A DNA stretch of 64,000 nt from Marinobacterium stanieri (lineage in GTDB: Bacteria > Pseudomonadota > Gammaproteobacteria > Pseudomonadales > Balneatricaceae): contig NZ_FTMN01000008.1 of NCBI RefSeq assembly GCF_900155945.1, positions 62,001-126,000 on the forward strand, in the 5' to 3' direction. Below the pieces are notes generated by a model. It saw only the letters and a list, made by a program, of their open reading frames with translations, did no database searches and was not told where the DNA came from. How positions within the stretch are numbered: the first letter of the stretch is position 1; every line of letters begins with the position of its first letter. Shown here piece by piece: positions 28,255-38,114 of the stretch. Both the position numbers and the translations under genes were made by a program.

Positions 28255-30075
28255 GTGAATACCACCCTCTTCGATCTGCTGTGGCAGCTGAAGCACGAAC
28301 TGGAACGTCAGGGCGCCGACAAGATCGATATGCCCAAGTTTATCGATGACGTAGAGTACCGCCGTCGTCTGCTCAAGGCGGCGAATGCCAAGGCGCTGAA
28401 TCCGGCTTTTCGCCAGATCCTGCCGGAGTTGCTGTCCGGCAACCCGCTGGAAATTACCCGCCAGGTAGCAGCGGTGCCACGCACCCGTGAACCTCAACAG
28501 GCGCGCCAGGTGCACAGTCTGGAAACAGGACGCAAGGGACCGGGCCTGTTCAGTGGCGGTATTCTGGTGTTGATCCTGCTGGCGTTTGCCGTGGCTGTGG
28601 TGGAACTGACCAGTGACTCCGTCGTTTCGGACCTGATTGCCAGTGCCGGCCTCAAACCGGGCAGCAGCGTGCAGAGCACCGAGGTGTCTGGCACAACACC
28701 GACGCCGTCAGCGCCCGCTCCCAAAGCGCCGGTCGAGACCCAGGTGGCTGTGGCGGCCCTGACCTCGTCCGAGCAGGAGGTGGACACTCTGTTCCGCCTG
28801 CATGGCTCCAACACTATTGGTGAGGCGCTGGCGCCGGCCTTGCTGAAAGCCTATTGGCTGCAGCAGGGCGCCGACAATATTCGCGTTGAACAGCAGGAAT
28901 CTGAAGTTGAGCACGATGTGCTCTTCCAGCTGCCGGGGGAAAAGGCACTGCAGCGTGTTGAATTGAAGGCCCATGGGTCCAGCACCGGCTTCAAGGGACT
29001 GCATGCTCGCCAGGCCGACCTGGCAATGGCATCACGTCGTATCAAGGGCAAGGAGATCGAACGTCTGGCGCCGATCTACGGTGATCTGAGCAGTGTCCGT
29101 ACCGAACATATCGTGGGTATGGATGGCCTGGCGATCATTGTTAACCCGCGTAACCCGATCAGCAGCCTGAACACCGAGCAACTGGCGAAACTCTTTGCCG
29201 GACAGATCAGCAACTGGAAACAGCTGGGCGGTGCCGATGTGCCGGTGAGTATCTACAGCCGTGATGAAAACTCCGGTACCTGGGACTCCTTTCGCAGCAT
29301 GGTGCTGAAAAAGCATGGCGTGAAACTCTCACCCAAGGCGCGTCGTTACGAATCCAGCATGGAACTGTCGGACCGTGTCAGCCAGGAGCCGGGTGCGATT
29401 GGCTTTATTGGTCTGCCCTATGTGCTGCGTGCCAAGGCGCTGGCGGTGGCCGATGAGGAGGGTGCGCTGCCGGTGTTCCCAACCACCTTCACCATCTCCA
29501 CGGAAGACTACCCGCTGACCCGCCGTCTCTACATGTATGAGCCGATGACGCTGGCATTGAACAGCCCTGCGCATGACTTTATCAACTTCGTCACCTCGGA
29601 AGAGGGGCAGGAGATAGTGCGCAAGACCGGCTTTATCTCACAGAACATTCAGCGTATTCAGCCGGTGCTGAGTGAAGAATTGCCCAAGGAATATCTGGAG
29701 CTGGTACAGGGCGACAGCCGTCTTTCCCTTAACTTCCGTTTCAACAGCGGTACCTTTGATCTGGACAACAAGGCGCAGCGCGACCTTCAGCGTGTGATCC
29801 GCTTCTTTGAGCAGCATCCGGGGCAGCGTGCTTTCCTGATCGGTTTTTCCGACAGCACCGGCAATGCCGAGCATAACCGCCGCCTGTCGCTCAAGCGCGC
29901 GGAAGTGGTGCGTGACCAGCTGCTGTCACGTGGCATCAACGTGGCGGATGTGCATGGTCTGGGGTCGCTGGCACCGGTCGCGTCCAACGCAACTCCCGCC
30001 GGGCGTGAGCGTAACCGTCGTGTCGAGGTCTGGATTCGCGATACGGCGGGCCGTGGTGTGGCCAGCGCTCGCTGA
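28255..30075 (+). CDS. Membrane-anchored phosphate-binding-protein-like / OmpA fusion
   Basis: A 606-residue three-part protein. Residues 1-95 are a charged helical, presumably cytoplasmic domain (FDLLWQLKHELERQGADKI). Residues 99-117 form one membrane span, followed by a Pro/Ala/Thr linker. Residues 178-470 resemble a PstS-type phosphate-binding protein (LHGSNTIGEALAP, the DLAMASRRIKGKE loop, SRDENSGTWDSF). Residues 490-600 are an OmpA-type peptidoglycan-binding domain (FSDSTGNAEHNRRLSLKRAE). The start is probably the GTG at 28255; an open frame continues back into the palindromic repeat. No pst transporter genes are near, so a sensory or tethering role is possible. Confidence 0.8.
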   Translation: MNTTLFDLLWQLKHELERQGADKIDMPKFIDDVEYRRRLLKAANAKALNPAFRQILPELLSGNPLEITRQVAAVPRTREPQQARQVHSLETGRKGPGLFSGGILVLILLAFAVAVVELTSDSVVSDLIASAGLKPGSSVQSTEVSGTTPTPSAPAPKAPVETQVAVAALTSSEQEVDTLFRLHGSNTIGEALAPALLKAYWLQQGADNIRVEQQESEVEHDVLFQLPGEKALQRVELKAHGSSTGFKGLHARQADLAMASRRIKGKEIERLAPIYGDLSSVRTEHIVGMDGLAIIVNPRNPISSLNTEQLAKLFAGQISNWKQLGGADVPVSIYSRDENSGTWDSFRSMVLKKHGVKLSPKARRYESSMELSDRVSQEPGAIGFIGLPYVLRAKALAVADEEGALPVFPTTFTISTEDYPLTRRLYMYEPMTLALNSPAHDFINFVTSEEGQEIVRKTGFISQNIQRIQPVLSEELPKEYLELVQGDSRLSLNFRFNSGTFDLDNKAQRDLQRVIRFFEQHPGQRAFLIGFSDSTGNAEHNRRLSLKRAEVVRDQLLSRGINVADVHGLGSLAPVASNATPAGRERNRRVEVWIRDTAGRGVASAR

Positions 30076-30173
30076 AGCCTGATTGATCTCGGCCCATTAC
30101 TTTCCTGAAATCAGCGATATACTGAAGGCAAAGGCGGCGGGTGTCCGTCGCCGGTGCCAACAGGAGTTCGCCC

Positions 30174-30725
30174 ATGACTAAGCAAGATCCGCAAACCCCG
30201 CAACATTCTGCCAAGGCTCCTGCTGCCTATGACCGGGTGCTGGAGCAACTGCGTAAACGCCTGGACGATGCCGGTGAGGTCAGCTGGGACTTTCTGCAGC
30301 AGCAGATTGAGGAAGCTGCGGAGGTCGAGCTGGCGGCTGAAGAGATGACGCGGGACGAGGTCGAGCTGCTCAAGGCCTATCTGCGTCGTGACCTCAAACA
30401 GCTGGGCTACTATGCGCAGGGAACCGGCGAAGGCCTGGCGGCCTGGCTGCATTTCGATCTGGATTACCTGGAACTGAAACTGAAGCAGAGTCTGCTGGAT
30501 CTGGCCGACAAAACCCGCGTGCAACATGAGCTGCTGCGTGAGCAGCTGGCCCATGCCGAAGACCAGTACCTGGCGGGTGAAGTAAGTGCACCGGGTACCC
30601 TGCGTTGCCTGCAATGCGGTCATACCCAGCAGCTGCGCGCCACTGATCGCATTCAACCCTGTGGCAACTGCTCTGCCGTCGTGTTTGAGCGGGTGTCTCT
30701 ACCCTGGTCGCCGAGCGGCAAATAA
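30174..30725 (+). CDS. ybeL: Zinc-ribbon YbeL-family (DUF1451) protein
   Basis: A 183-residue protein. The long N-terminal helical region (AYDRVLEQLRKRLDDAGE, then acidic helices, possibly coiled-coil) is followed by a C-terminal zinc ribbon with CLQC and CGNC separated by 16-17 residues. E. coli YbeL has the same layout and also lies next to the leuS region; function unknown. The ATG at 30174 has an AGGAG ribosome site at 8-bp spacing; the GTG at 30141 is rejected. Its last 27 bp overlap the 3' end of lnt on the other strand. Confidence 0.88.
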   Translation: MTKQDPQTPQHSAKAPAAYDRVLEQLRKRLDDAGEVSWDFLQQQIEEAAEVELAAEEMTRDEVELLKAYLRRDLKQLGYYAQGTGEGLAAWLHFDLDYLELKLKQSLLDLADKTRVQHELLREQLAHAEDQYLAGEVSAPGTLRCLQCGHTQQLRATDRIQPCGNCSAVVFERVSLPWSPSGK

Positions 30726-32192
30726 TCCCATCAGCGTCAGCAGTCCCGCCAGTGGCCAGACACCCAGATACTGCCAGGGCGTCTGGCCCGTCATCATGTC
30801 CACTTCGTGGCGCAGGATAGCCTGCTCATCCACCGGTGCCTGAGCCGCCAGGCTGCCATCCGGGCGGATAAAAGCGGTCAGGCCGTTATTGGTCGCGCGA
30901 ATAACCCAGCGGCCATTTTCCAGCGCGCGCATGCGGGCGATCTGAAGGTGCTGGTCGGGCGCGATGGAGCGGCCGAACCAGGTATCGTTGGAGACGGTCA
31001 GGATCACCTCGGCCTCACGTCCAAGTTCTGCCACCAATTGTGGATAGGCGATCTCGTAACAGATGGCGGGTGCTATTTTCCGGGTGCCCAGGCTCAGGTT
31101 GTCCGTGTCCTGCCGGGGCAGGGTAAAACTGGACATGGGCAGGTCAAAGAAGGCAATCAGGCCACGTAGCTGGTCTTCAAAGGGCACATACTCGCCAAAG
31201 GGCACCAGTCGCTGTTTGTGATAGATATCCTGACCGGCGCCAAATATCCCCAGACTGTTGTGGAAGCGCACGCCTCGCGGGCGCTCAGGGTCGGCCTCGA
31301 CGTAGGGAAAGCCGCTGATCAGGGCAATATCATCCTGTTGCAACAGGTTCAGGAAGGGTGTCAGGCGCTGGCTGGCGCGGCTGAACGTGGCGGGTATGGC
31401 GGTTTCCGGCCATACAATCACGTCAGCGTCCGTAACGCTCAGGCTCATGTTGATCTGGCGCTGCAGGATGCCATCCAGTTGGTCCGGCTGCCATTTTGCC
31501 AGCTGGGGGATGTTGGGCTGAATCATCACCACATCCAGACTGGCATCCGGTTTCGGCTGGGTCCACTGGGCCGGTAACAGCCAGGCGGCTGCCGCGAGAA
31601 CAACGCCCGGAATCAGTGTCGGGATATGGCGGTCGGCCAGCAGGCGTGCCAGCCCCATGGACAGCAGCAGACTCAGCAGTGACAGAGCCCAGACCCCGCC
31701 GATGGGTGCCCAGCTTTTGAACGGTGTATCCAGCCAGGCATAGCCCAGATAGAGCCAGGGAAAGCCGGTCAGGAACCAGCTGCGCAGCCACTCAAAGCCA
31801 AGCCAGGTGAGGATAAACATCAGCCAGCGATGACGGGCGTTGTTCGCCATGCGGGCAAAGAGCCCGCCCTGCAGGGCAAACAGCAGTGCCAGCGCGGCCA
31901 CAAAGAGGAAGGTCAGGGTGCCCGCCAGCCAGGGCGGTGCACCCCCGTAACGGTCGATGCTGACGTAGACCCAGGAAACCCCGGCGCCCCAGAAGCCCAG
32001 ACCAAAAGCCCAGCCGCTCCAGGCTGCCTGACGCACGGACTGGTGACGCTGCAGCAGGTACAGCAGCGCCGGCCCCAACAGGGCCAGCGGCCAGAGATTG
32101 AAGGGCGCCAGTGACAGCGTGATGCTGGCGCCGCCAAGCAGGGCCAGCACCGCAGTGAGGCCGCGCGGGCGGCGTTTTGACTGAGCGTTCAC
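30699..32192 (-). CDS. lnt: Apolipoprotein N-acyltransferase
   Basis: A 497-residue inner-membrane enzyme that adds the third acyl chain to outer-membrane lipoproteins. About six N-terminal membrane spans precede a periplasmic nitrilase-fold domain with the catalytic residues Glu (WPETAIP, near residue 261), Lys (KQRLVPFGEY, near 326) and Cys (AICYEIAYP, near 380), followed by a C-terminal span. The start is the GTG at 32192, 4 bp after corC; an open frame continuing upstream runs into corC and is rejected. It is the last gene of miaB-ybeZ-ybeY-corC-lnt. Confidence 0.96.
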   Translation of the reverse strand: MNAQSKRRPRGLTAVLALLGGASITLSLAPFNLWPLALLGPALLYLLQRHQSVRQAAWSGWAFGLGFWGAGVSWVYVSIDRYGGAPPWLAGTLTFLFVAALALLFALQGGLFARMANNARHRWLMFILTWLGFEWLRSWFLTGFPWLYLGYAWLDTPFKSWAPIGGVWALSLLSLLLSMGLARLLADRHIPTLIPGVVLAAAAWLLPAQWTQPKPDASLDVVMIQPNIPQLAKWQPDQLDGILQRQINMSLSVTDADVIVWPETAIPATFSRASQRLTPFLNLLQQDDIALISGFPYVEADPERPRGVRFHNSLGIFGAGQDIYHKQRLVPFGEYVPFEDQLRGLIAFFDLPMSSFTLPRQDTDNLSLGTRKIAPAICYEIAYPQLVAELGREAEVILTVSNDTWFGRSIAPDQHLQIARMRALENGRWVIRATNNGLTAFIRPDGSLAAQAPVDEQAILRHEVDMMTGQTPWQYLGVWPLAGLLTLMGLFAARRPG

Positions 32193-32196
32193 CGGC

Positions 32197-33033
32197 TTAG
32201 CGTCGGGTGACCTGCAACAGACGAAGACGGCGGTTGTCGGCGGCCAGTACCTTGAAACTGAATCCGTCGATGTCGATCTGCTCGTCCTTGGCTGGCAGGT
32301 GTCCGAAATGCTGGGTGACGATGCCGCCGATGGTGTCGAAGGCGTCATCGGACAGGCCGACGTCGAAGTAGGCGTTGAAGTCCTCAATCGGCGTCAGAGC
32401 CTTGACCAGAAAACCGTTGTCATCGAAGGGACGGATGTTGCCGTCGTCATCGTCGGCATCATGTTCATCTTCGATCTCGCCGACAATCTGCTCCAGCACG
32501 TCTTCGATGGTGATCAGGCCGGCAACACCACCGTATTCATCCACCACAATCGCCATGTGATTGCGTGTGCCGCGGAACTCGTTCAGCAGCACATTGAGGC
32601 GTTTGCTTTCGGGAATGAAGGTGGCCTTGCGCAGGCACTGGCGAATATCGAACTGGTCCAGAGTCCCTTCCAGCATATAGGGCAGAAGGTCCTTGGCCAG
32701 CAGGATACCCAGCACTTCGTCCGGGTTCTCGCCGCACACAGGGAAGCGGGAGTGGGCGCTGGAGATGATGACCGGCAGGAATTCCCGGGGTGTCTGGTTG
32801 ACCTGCACCATGGTCATCTGAGAGCGTGGAATCATGACGTCGCGCACCTGCATTTCGGTAACCTGCATGGCTCCTTCAATAATGCCGTGGGCATCATTGT
32901 CCAGAATGCCGGAGTCGCTGGCCTGATACAGGATCTCGCGGACGTCCTCAAGACTGCGGGGTTCGTCAGAGAAGGCTTGTGTCAGTTTCTCAAGCCAGCC
33001 CTTGGACGTGCCGCCCGATCGGTCTTCGCTCAT
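32197..33033 (-). CDS. corC: CorC/YbeX CBS-domain protein
   Basis: A 278-residue soluble protein. Two CBS domains (about residues 65-190; VRDVMIPRSQMTMV and AIVVDEYGGVAGLITIEDV) are followed by a CorC/HlyC transporter-associated domain. Such proteins are linked to Mg/Co efflux and ribosome metabolism; the partner is not fixed by the sequence. It starts 9 bp after ybeY and precedes lnt by 4 bp, the E. coli order. Confidence 0.95.
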   Translation of the reverse strand: MSEDRSGGTSKGWLEKLTQAFSDEPRSLEDVREILYQASDSGILDNDAHGIIEGAMQVTEMQVRDVMIPRSQMTMVQVNQTPREFLPVIISSAHSRFPVCGENPDEVLGILLAKDLLPYMLEGTLDQFDIRQCLRKATFIPESKRLNVLLNEFRGTRNHMAIVVDEYGGVAGLITIEDVLEQIVGEIEDEHDADDDDGNIRPFDDNGFLVKALTPIEDFNAYFDVGLSDDAFDTIGGIVTQHFGHLPAKDEQIDIDGFSFKVLAADNRRLRLLQVTRR

Positions 33034-33042
33034 ATGTGTCCT

Positions 33043-33495
33043 CTAAACGGAATAGGGATCGGCTATATTCAACCGAGCCAGGAGGGTACGTTCCAAAGCC
33101 TCCATTTCCTCGGCGTCGTCGTCATTTATATGATCGAATCCGAGTAGATGCAAGGTCCCGTGTACCACCATGTGTGCCCAGTGATCGAACAGGGCTTTTT
33201 CTTGCTCATCAGCCTCAGTCGCCACAACCTCGGCGCAGATCACCAGATCGCCCAGCAGCGTGACGGGAATGCCCGGTGGCACCTCGAACGGAAAGGACAG
33301 CACATTGGTGGGCTTGTCCTTGCCACGGTACTCGGCATTGAGGCTTTGGCTCTCTTCGGCATCGACGATGCGGATGCAGACTTCGCCATCGACCTTGCGA
33401 TCCTTGAGCACGGTTTCAACCCAGCGGCTGAAATCGCCCTCAGCGGGCAGGCCGGCGGCATCGATGGCGTATTGAACGTCTACGGCGATGCTCAT
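33043..33495 (-). CDS. ybeY: Endoribonuclease YbeY
   Basis: A 150-residue zinc-dependent endoribonuclease needed for 16S rRNA 3' maturation and ribosome quality control. The metal motif [11 protein letters not shown] (HxxxHxxxxxH) is complete near residues 115-125, with the upstream [13 protein letters not shown] signature. It is coupled to ybeZ by a four-base overlap. Confidence 0.97.
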   Translation of the reverse strand: MSIAVDVQYAIDAAGLPAEGDFSRWVETVLKDRKVDGEVCIRIVDAEESQSLNAEYRGKDKPTNVLSFPFEVPPGIPVTLLGDLVICAEVVATEADEQEKALFDHWAHMVVHGTLHLLGFDHINDDDAEEMEALERTLLARLNIADPYSV

Positions 33496-34520
33496 CGTGC
33501 GTCTCCGTCCGGCTGTGCCTCTTCATGACGCTCGTAGGCTTCGACGATGTGCTGTACCAGCGGGTGACGCACTACGTCCTTGGAACCGAAGTAGGTAAAG
33601 CCGATTTCCTTGACGCCATCGAGGACCTCCATGGCGTGCAGAAGGCCGGATTTAACGCCCTTGGGCAGGTCGATCTGGGTCTTGTCGCCCGTGATCACGG
33701 CGGTGGAACCAAAGCCGATACGGGTCAGGAACATCTTCATCTGTTCGCGCGTGGTGTTCTGGCTTTCATCCAGAATGACGAAGGAGCCGTTCAGGGTGCG
33801 ACCACGCATGTAGGCCAGCGGCGCGACTTCGATCACGTTGCGCTCGATCAGCTTGGCGACACGCTCGAAGCCCATCATTTCGTAGAGGGCGTCGTACAGC
33901 GGGCGCAGGTAAGGGTCGACCTTCTGGCTCAGATCGCCGGGCAGAAAGCCCAGCTTCTCGCCGGCTTCAACGGCCGGACGCACCAGCAGGATACGGCTGA
34001 CCTCTTCGCGCTCCAGCGCTTCCACGGCACAGGCAACGGCCAGGTAGGTCTTGCCGGTACCGGCCGGACCGATGCCGAAATTGATATCGTGGGTGCGGAT
34101 CTGGTGCACATAGTCCTGCTGCTTGCCCGGGCGCGGCTTGATCAGCACCTTGCGGGTACGGATGCCAAAGCGCTTGTCATCTTCGCTCTGGGCCTTGTCC
34201 TTGCGTTTGGGCGGCTGTTCGATGCCGGAGTCCTGCAGCAGCAGGTGGAGGGCCTCGGGGGTGAGCTCTTCACCCTTGAGAGCCTGTTGGTACAGCTGTT
34301 CCAGCAGGCGGCCCATGGCACGGGTGGCGGCTTCGGGGCCGACCAGCTGGAAACGGTTGCCACGGTTGCGGATCTCGACACCGGTGCGCTCCTCAAGCAG
34401 TTTGAGGTGGGCGTCAAACTGACCGCACAGGTTGATCAGTGCGGTCGGGTTGTTGGGTTCCAGCAGAATCGTGGCAGTTTGTTGTGAGGTCAAAAAAACT
34501 CTCCCTGTGTTATCAGGCAT
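33492..34520 (-). CDS. ybeZ: PhoH-like ATPase YbeZ
   Basis: A 342-residue PhoH-family protein. An N-terminal KH-like RNA-binding part (about 15-90) precedes the PhoH ATPase with Walker [10 protein letters not shown] (about residues 147-155), the [15 protein letters not shown] motif and Walker B ILDESQN. It works with YbeY in rRNA processing. The ATG at 34520 lies inside the miaB end (8-bp overlap); a TTG one codon earlier is not needed. Confidence 0.96.
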   Translation of the reverse strand: MPDNTGRVFLTSQQTATILLEPNNPTALINLCGQFDAHLKLLEERTGVEIRNRGNRFQLVGPEAATRAMGRLLEQLYQQALKGEELTPEALHLLLQDSGIEQPPKRKDKAQSEDDKRFGIRTRKVLIKPRPGKQQDYVHQIRTHDINFGIGPAGTGKTYLAVACAVEALEREEVSRILLVRPAVEAGEKLGFLPGDLSQKVDPYLRPLYDALYEMMGFERVAKLIERNVIEVAPLAYMRGRTLNGSFVILDESQNTTREQMKMFLTRIGFGSTAVITGDKTQIDLPKGVKSGLLHAMEVLDGVKEIGFTYFGSKDVVRHPLVQHIVEAYERHEEAQPDGDAR

Positions 34521-35856
34521 CAAGCTCGGAACTGATCAGTTCGCCGAGCAGTGAGTTGGCATAGGCCTGTTCAATACGCACATCGGCAAAATGGCCGATC
34601 AGGTCCGGATTATCGCAGCGGAAGTTGACGACACGGTTATTCTCGGTGCGACCGGACAGCTGGCCCGGATCTTTCTTGGAATAGCCGTTGACCAGAATGC
34701 GCTGGGTGGTGCCGACCATGCGGCGGCTGATCTGGAAGGCCTGGGCCGTGATACGGTCCTGCAGGATCTTCAGGCGCTGCTTCTTGGTTTCTTCATCCAC
34801 GTTATCCGGCAGGTCGGCGGCGGGCGTGCCCGGGCGACGGCTGTAGATAAAGCTGAACGAGGCATCGAAACCGATATCGGCGATCAGGTTCATGGTCGCT
34901 TCGAAGTCGGCATCGGTTTCGTTGGGGAAACCGATAATGAAATCGGACGAGAAGCTGATATCCGGGCGCAGTTTCTTGATGCGGCGCAGCTTGGATTTGT
35001 ACTCCAGCGCCGTGTGGCCACGTTTCATCGCCATCAGAATGCGGTCAGAACCGCTCTGGACTGGCAGATGCAGGTGGCTGACCAGCTCCGGCACTTCGGC
35101 GTAGACGTCGATCAGGCTGTCGCTGAACTCCACCGGATGTGAGGTGGTGAAGCGGATACGGTCGATGCCGTCGATGGCGGCAACACAGCGGATCAGCTCG
35201 GCCAGGTCGGCGTGGTCGCCATCATGGGTAGCACCGCGGTAGGCGTTCACGTTCTGGCCCAGCAGGTTCACTTCACGCACACCCTGTTCGGCCAGTTCAA
35301 CGCACTCGGTCAGTACATCGTCCAGCGGACGGCTGACTTCTTCGCCACGGGTGTAGGGCACTACACAGAAGGTGCAGTACTTGCTGCAGCCTTCCATCAC
35401 GGAAACGAAGGCTTCCGCACCTTCTACCTTGGGCGCGGGCAGGTGGTCGAATTTCTCGATCTCCGGGAAGCTGACATCGACGATGCCGACACCGCCGTTA
35501 CGGCTTTCGGAGATCATCTCCGGCAGGCGGTGCAGTGTCTGCGGGCCAAAGATCATGTCCACGTAGGGGGCACGGTCACGGATGGCTTCACCTTCCTGGG
35601 AGGCAACGCAGCCGCCGACCCCGATCATCAGGTCGGGCTTTTCTTCCTTCAGCTTGCGCCAGCGGCCCAGCTGGTGAAATACCTTTTCCTGAGCCTTCTC
35701 GCGGATGGAGCAGGTGTTCAGCAGCAGGACGTCCGCGTCATCCGGGTTGTCCGTCAACTCCAGTGCGTGGCTTTCGCCCAGCAGATCCGCCATGCGGGAG
35801 GAGTCGTATTCGTTCATCTGACAACCATGTGTCTTGATAAACAGCTTTTTCGCCAT
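34513..35856 (-). CDS. miaB: tRNA-2-methylthio-N6-dimethylallyladenosine synthase MiaB
   Basis: A 447-residue radical SAM methylthiotransferase acting on i6A37 of tRNA. The UPF0004 domain holds cluster ligands C12, C49 and C83, and the radical SAM cluster ligands are C157, C161 and C164 in CSKYCTFC, the same numbering as in E. coli. A TRAM domain closes the protein (about 380-445). It is the first gene of the minus-strand operon down to lnt. Confidence 0.98.
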   Translation of the reverse strand: MAKKLFIKTHGCQMNEYDSSRMADLLGESHALELTDNPDDADVLLLNTCSIREKAQEKVFHQLGRWRKLKEEKPDLMIGVGGCVASQEGEAIRDRAPYVDMIFGPQTLHRLPEMISESRNGGVGIVDVSFPEIEKFDHLPAPKVEGAEAFVSVMEGCSKYCTFCVVPYTRGEEVSRPLDDVLTECVELAEQGVREVNLLGQNVNAYRGATHDGDHADLAELIRCVAAIDGIDRIRFTTSHPVEFSDSLIDVYAEVPELVSHLHLPVQSGSDRILMAMKRGHTALEYKSKLRRIKKLRPDISFSSDFIIGFPNETDADFEATMNLIADIGFDASFSFIYSRRPGTPAADLPDNVDEETKKQRLKILQDRITAQAFQISRRMVGTTQRILVNGYSKKDPGQLSGRTENNRVVNFRCDNPDLIGHFADVRIEQAYANSLLGELISSELDA

Positions 35857-35912
35857 GAATCACCTGTGTACTGAGGAGGTTTTAAAAGGGTGCGGAATTC
35901 AAAAGGTGCAAA

Positions 35913-35918
35913 ATTATA
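35913..35918 (-). promoter_or_regulatory. Probable -10 box of the miaB operon
   Basis: Perfect TATAAT on the minus strand, preceded by TTGGG, 57 bp upstream of the miaB start. No good -35 hexamer is visible at 16-18 bp. Confidence 0.5.
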
Positions 35919-36029
35919 CCCAAGCACTGAGGCTTAGGCTAGAAACTGGTTAAAAAATGTCCAGTCTTGTTTTCTGACCAGTTGCCCCCATATCCGCCTG
36001 CATCAGAGTGATGAAGAGTGAGTCTAACC

Positions 36030-36347
36030 ATGGCGAATGACGAGCGTTTGTATCGCGTCAGTTTCGTGAATCAGGATAAGGTGTACGAAGTCTATGTGCG
36101 CCATGTGTATCAGAGCGACATGTGGGGCTTTATTCAGCTGGAAGATTTCGTTTTCGGCAATCGTTCAGAGTTGCTGGTCGACCCCAGCGAAGACAAGCTG
36201 AAACAGGAATTTGCCGATGTGAACACCTGCTACGTACCCATGCAGGCGATTATTCGCATTGATGAGGTAAAGCGCGAGGGCGTGGCCAAGATCAGCGATG
36301 CGAAGGGCAATATCACCGCCTTTCCGATGACACCGCCCCGCAAATAA
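36030..36347 (+). CDS. DUF1820 family protein
   Basis: A 105-residue soluble protein of the DUF1820 family, common beside miaB in Pseudomonas-like genomes. It has LYRVSFVNQDKVYEVYVRHV near the N terminus, MWGFIQLEDFVFG and the C-terminal PRK tail. Function is unknown. The ATG at 36030 is preferred; a GTG four codons earlier (36018) is possible. It diverges from miaB and converges on the lipoprotein gene with 3 bp between stops. Confidence 0.85.
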   Translation: MANDERLYRVSFVNQDKVYEVYVRHVYQSDMWGFIQLEDFVFGNRSELLVDPSEDKLKQEFADVNTCYVPMQAIIRIDEVKREGVAKISDAKGNITAFPMTPPRK

Positions 36348-36350
36348 ATC

Positions 36351-36887
36351 TTACTGTGCGGCGGTGTTCAGGCCGTCGCCGCCACAGGCGCTATTGCGGA
36401 ATGCGCTCTGGTTCAGCAGCGCCATACGCTCTACGCCATGATATTCCACACTCTGGTCGGCAAAGATCAGTTCAGCACCTTCAATGCGGAAGCAGCTCAG
36501 ATCGGGGTGCTGCCAGACCTTCGGCCAGACCTTTTTGCCTACCACTTCGTTGGGTGCAAATGGACCGGCCACTCGCAGCCAGGCATTGGGTCGACCGCTT
36601 TTCTTCGAAGGTACCAGGTCTCCTTTGCCGGTATAGGCAGTGGTCTTGAACATCACGTATTGCAGGGTTTTGTCGGTACCGTTGGTAAAGTTGATCTGGG
36701 CGGCGCTGTTGTCCTGCGGAGCGTGGAAGCTGATCAGCAGAACCGGTTTCGGTTTCGGCGGTGCAACGGGCTTCTCGGCAACGGGTTCAGGTTCGGGCTT
36801 GCTGGCACAGGCTGCCAGCAGCAGGGTGGCGGCGAACAGCCCCCCCAGCTTTAGGAGGTTCGGTGTAGAGGGGGTCTGAGTATTCAT
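36351..36887 (-). CDS. Putative lipoprotein of unknown function
   Basis: A 178-residue protein with a lipoprotein signal ending LLAAC (Cys27), then a Pro/Glu/Lys-rich linker (about 31-48) and a globular beta-rich domain. That domain has two Cys (LSCFRI and NSACGG), which may form a disulfide. The family was not recognised. The residues after the lipidated Cys (ASKPEP) have no Asp at +2, which suggests outer-membrane sorting. It stands alone. Confidence 0.75.
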   Translation of the reverse strand: MNTQTPSTPNLLKLGGLFAATLLLAACASKPEPEPVAEKPVAPPKPKPVLLISFHAPQDNSAAQINFTNGTDKTLQYVMFKTTAYTGKGDLVPSKKSGRPNAWLRVAGPFAPNEVVGKKVWPKVWQHPDLSCFRIEGAELIFADQSVEYHGVERMALLNQSAFRNSACGGDGLNTAAQ

Positions 36888-36963
36888 GGAGCTCCTGATC
36901 CGTTACATCTGGGGTTAATTCGGACCGTCAGACTGGTTCCACCAAGCTGAACCTGAGCTGACT

Positions 36964-37980
36964 TCAGTCCTCGGGTGCGATCGGCAGCAGCAGCGTCTTG
37001 GACGGTTTGCCCGGGATTTCCCGCGCCAGGCGTGGCACCAGATAGCCAGGCAATTCTGCCTGCAGGCGTCCCACAAGGCGGCGTGCACGTTCGTCGCTGA
37101 CATCAAAATGGGCAGCCCCGGCGACTGCATCAAGGACAAATAGATAATAGGGCAGTATACCCTCGCTGAACAGGGAATCGCTGAGTGTTTTTTGTACACT
37201 CAGGCTGTCGTTCACGCCCTTGAGCAGCACCGCCTGGTTGAGCAGCGTCACACCAGCCTGGCGCAACGGGCGCAGGGCCAGGCGTACGCTTTCATCCACT
37301 TCCTGCGGGTGGTTGATATGCAACACCAGCGTGCTGGCGAGACGGCTGCTGGCCAGCATCTCAGTCAGCTCAGACGTAACGCGCTGTGGAATCACCAGCG
37401 GCAGGCGTGAATGGATGCGCAGACGCTTCAGGTGCGGAATCTGCTCCAGATCGGCCAGCATGCGGGCCAGACGCGCATCGGGCGTGGCCAGAGGGTCGCC
37501 GCCGGAGAAAATCACTTCGCTGACGTTGGGTTGCTGACGGATATAGTCCAGAGCATCCTGCCAGGCGGCACCGCCCAGCTGGTTTTCGCCATAGGGAAAG
37601 TGGCGGCGGAAACAGTAGCGGCAGTTGATGGCGCAGGCACCGGACAGCACCAGCAACACCCGGTCCTTATATTTGTGAATGACGCCGCTGGATTGCCTGG
37701 CGGCGGCTTCGGCGAGAGGGTCGGTGCCAAAGCCCGGCACTTCCAGCAATTCCTGCTGTAACGGCAGTATCTGCTTCAGCAGCGGGTCCTCGGGGTCGCC
37801 CTTGCGGATGCGATTCAGGTACGGACGGGGTACACGCAGTTCAAATGCACGCTCAGCCATCTGTGCGCCTGCCAGCAGGTTCGGCGGCAGTTCCAGTGCC
37901 TGCAAGAGTTCGGCAGGATCGGTGACCAGGTGACGCAGTTCGGTCTGCCAGTCAGTATCAGCAGGGTGCAGCAGATTCAT
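36964..37980 (-). CDS. epmB: EF-P (R)-beta-lysylation protein EpmB (lysine 2,3-aminomutase)
   Basis: A 338-residue radical SAM/PLP enzyme that makes (R)-beta-lysine for EF-P. The cluster motif is CAINCRYCFRR, followed by SGGDPLATPD. The PLP region is near the C terminus. The ATG at 37980 (MNLLHPADTDWQ) matches the length and N terminus of known EpmB. It lies about 40 nt downstream of a sigma70 promoter that overlaps an in-frame ATG at 38028, so that upstream start is rejected. No Shine-Dalgarno sequence is evident. It diverges from efp. Confidence 0.94.
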   Translation of the reverse strand: MNLLHPADTDWQTELRHLVTDPAELLQALELPPNLLAGAQMAERAFELRVPRPYLNRIRKGDPEDPLLKQILPLQQELLEVPGFGTDPLAEAAARQSSGVIHKYKDRVLLVLSGACAINCRYCFRRHFPYGENQLGGAAWQDALDYIRQQPNVSEVIFSGGDPLATPDARLARMLADLEQIPHLKRLRIHSRLPLVIPQRVTSELTEMLASSRLASTLVLHINHPQEVDESVRLALRPLRQAGVTLLNQAVLLKGVNDSLSVQKTLSDSLFSEGILPYYLFVLDAVAGAAHFDVSDERARRLVGRLQAELPGYLVPRLAREIPGKPSKTLLLPIAPED

Positions 37981-38026
37981 CGGAACGGGATGCTCGGGGC
38001 TGGTTGTGCGGGATGGATTTGCCAGC

Positions 38027-38055
38027 ATTCTCCTTTGCAGTAGAATGGCTGTCAA
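38027..38055 (-). promoter_or_regulatory. Sigma70 promoter of epmB
   Basis: On the minus strand TTGACA (38050-38055), 17 bp, GAGAAT (38027-38032). The -35 is perfect, the -10 matches four of six and the spacing is ideal. Transcription would start near 38020, which supports the epmB start at 37980. Confidence 0.7.
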
Positions 38056-38114
38056 TTTTCTGACCGCCCACTGCGCGGTCTCCTTCGAATTATTGAGTGC
38101 GGAACCTTCTATTT

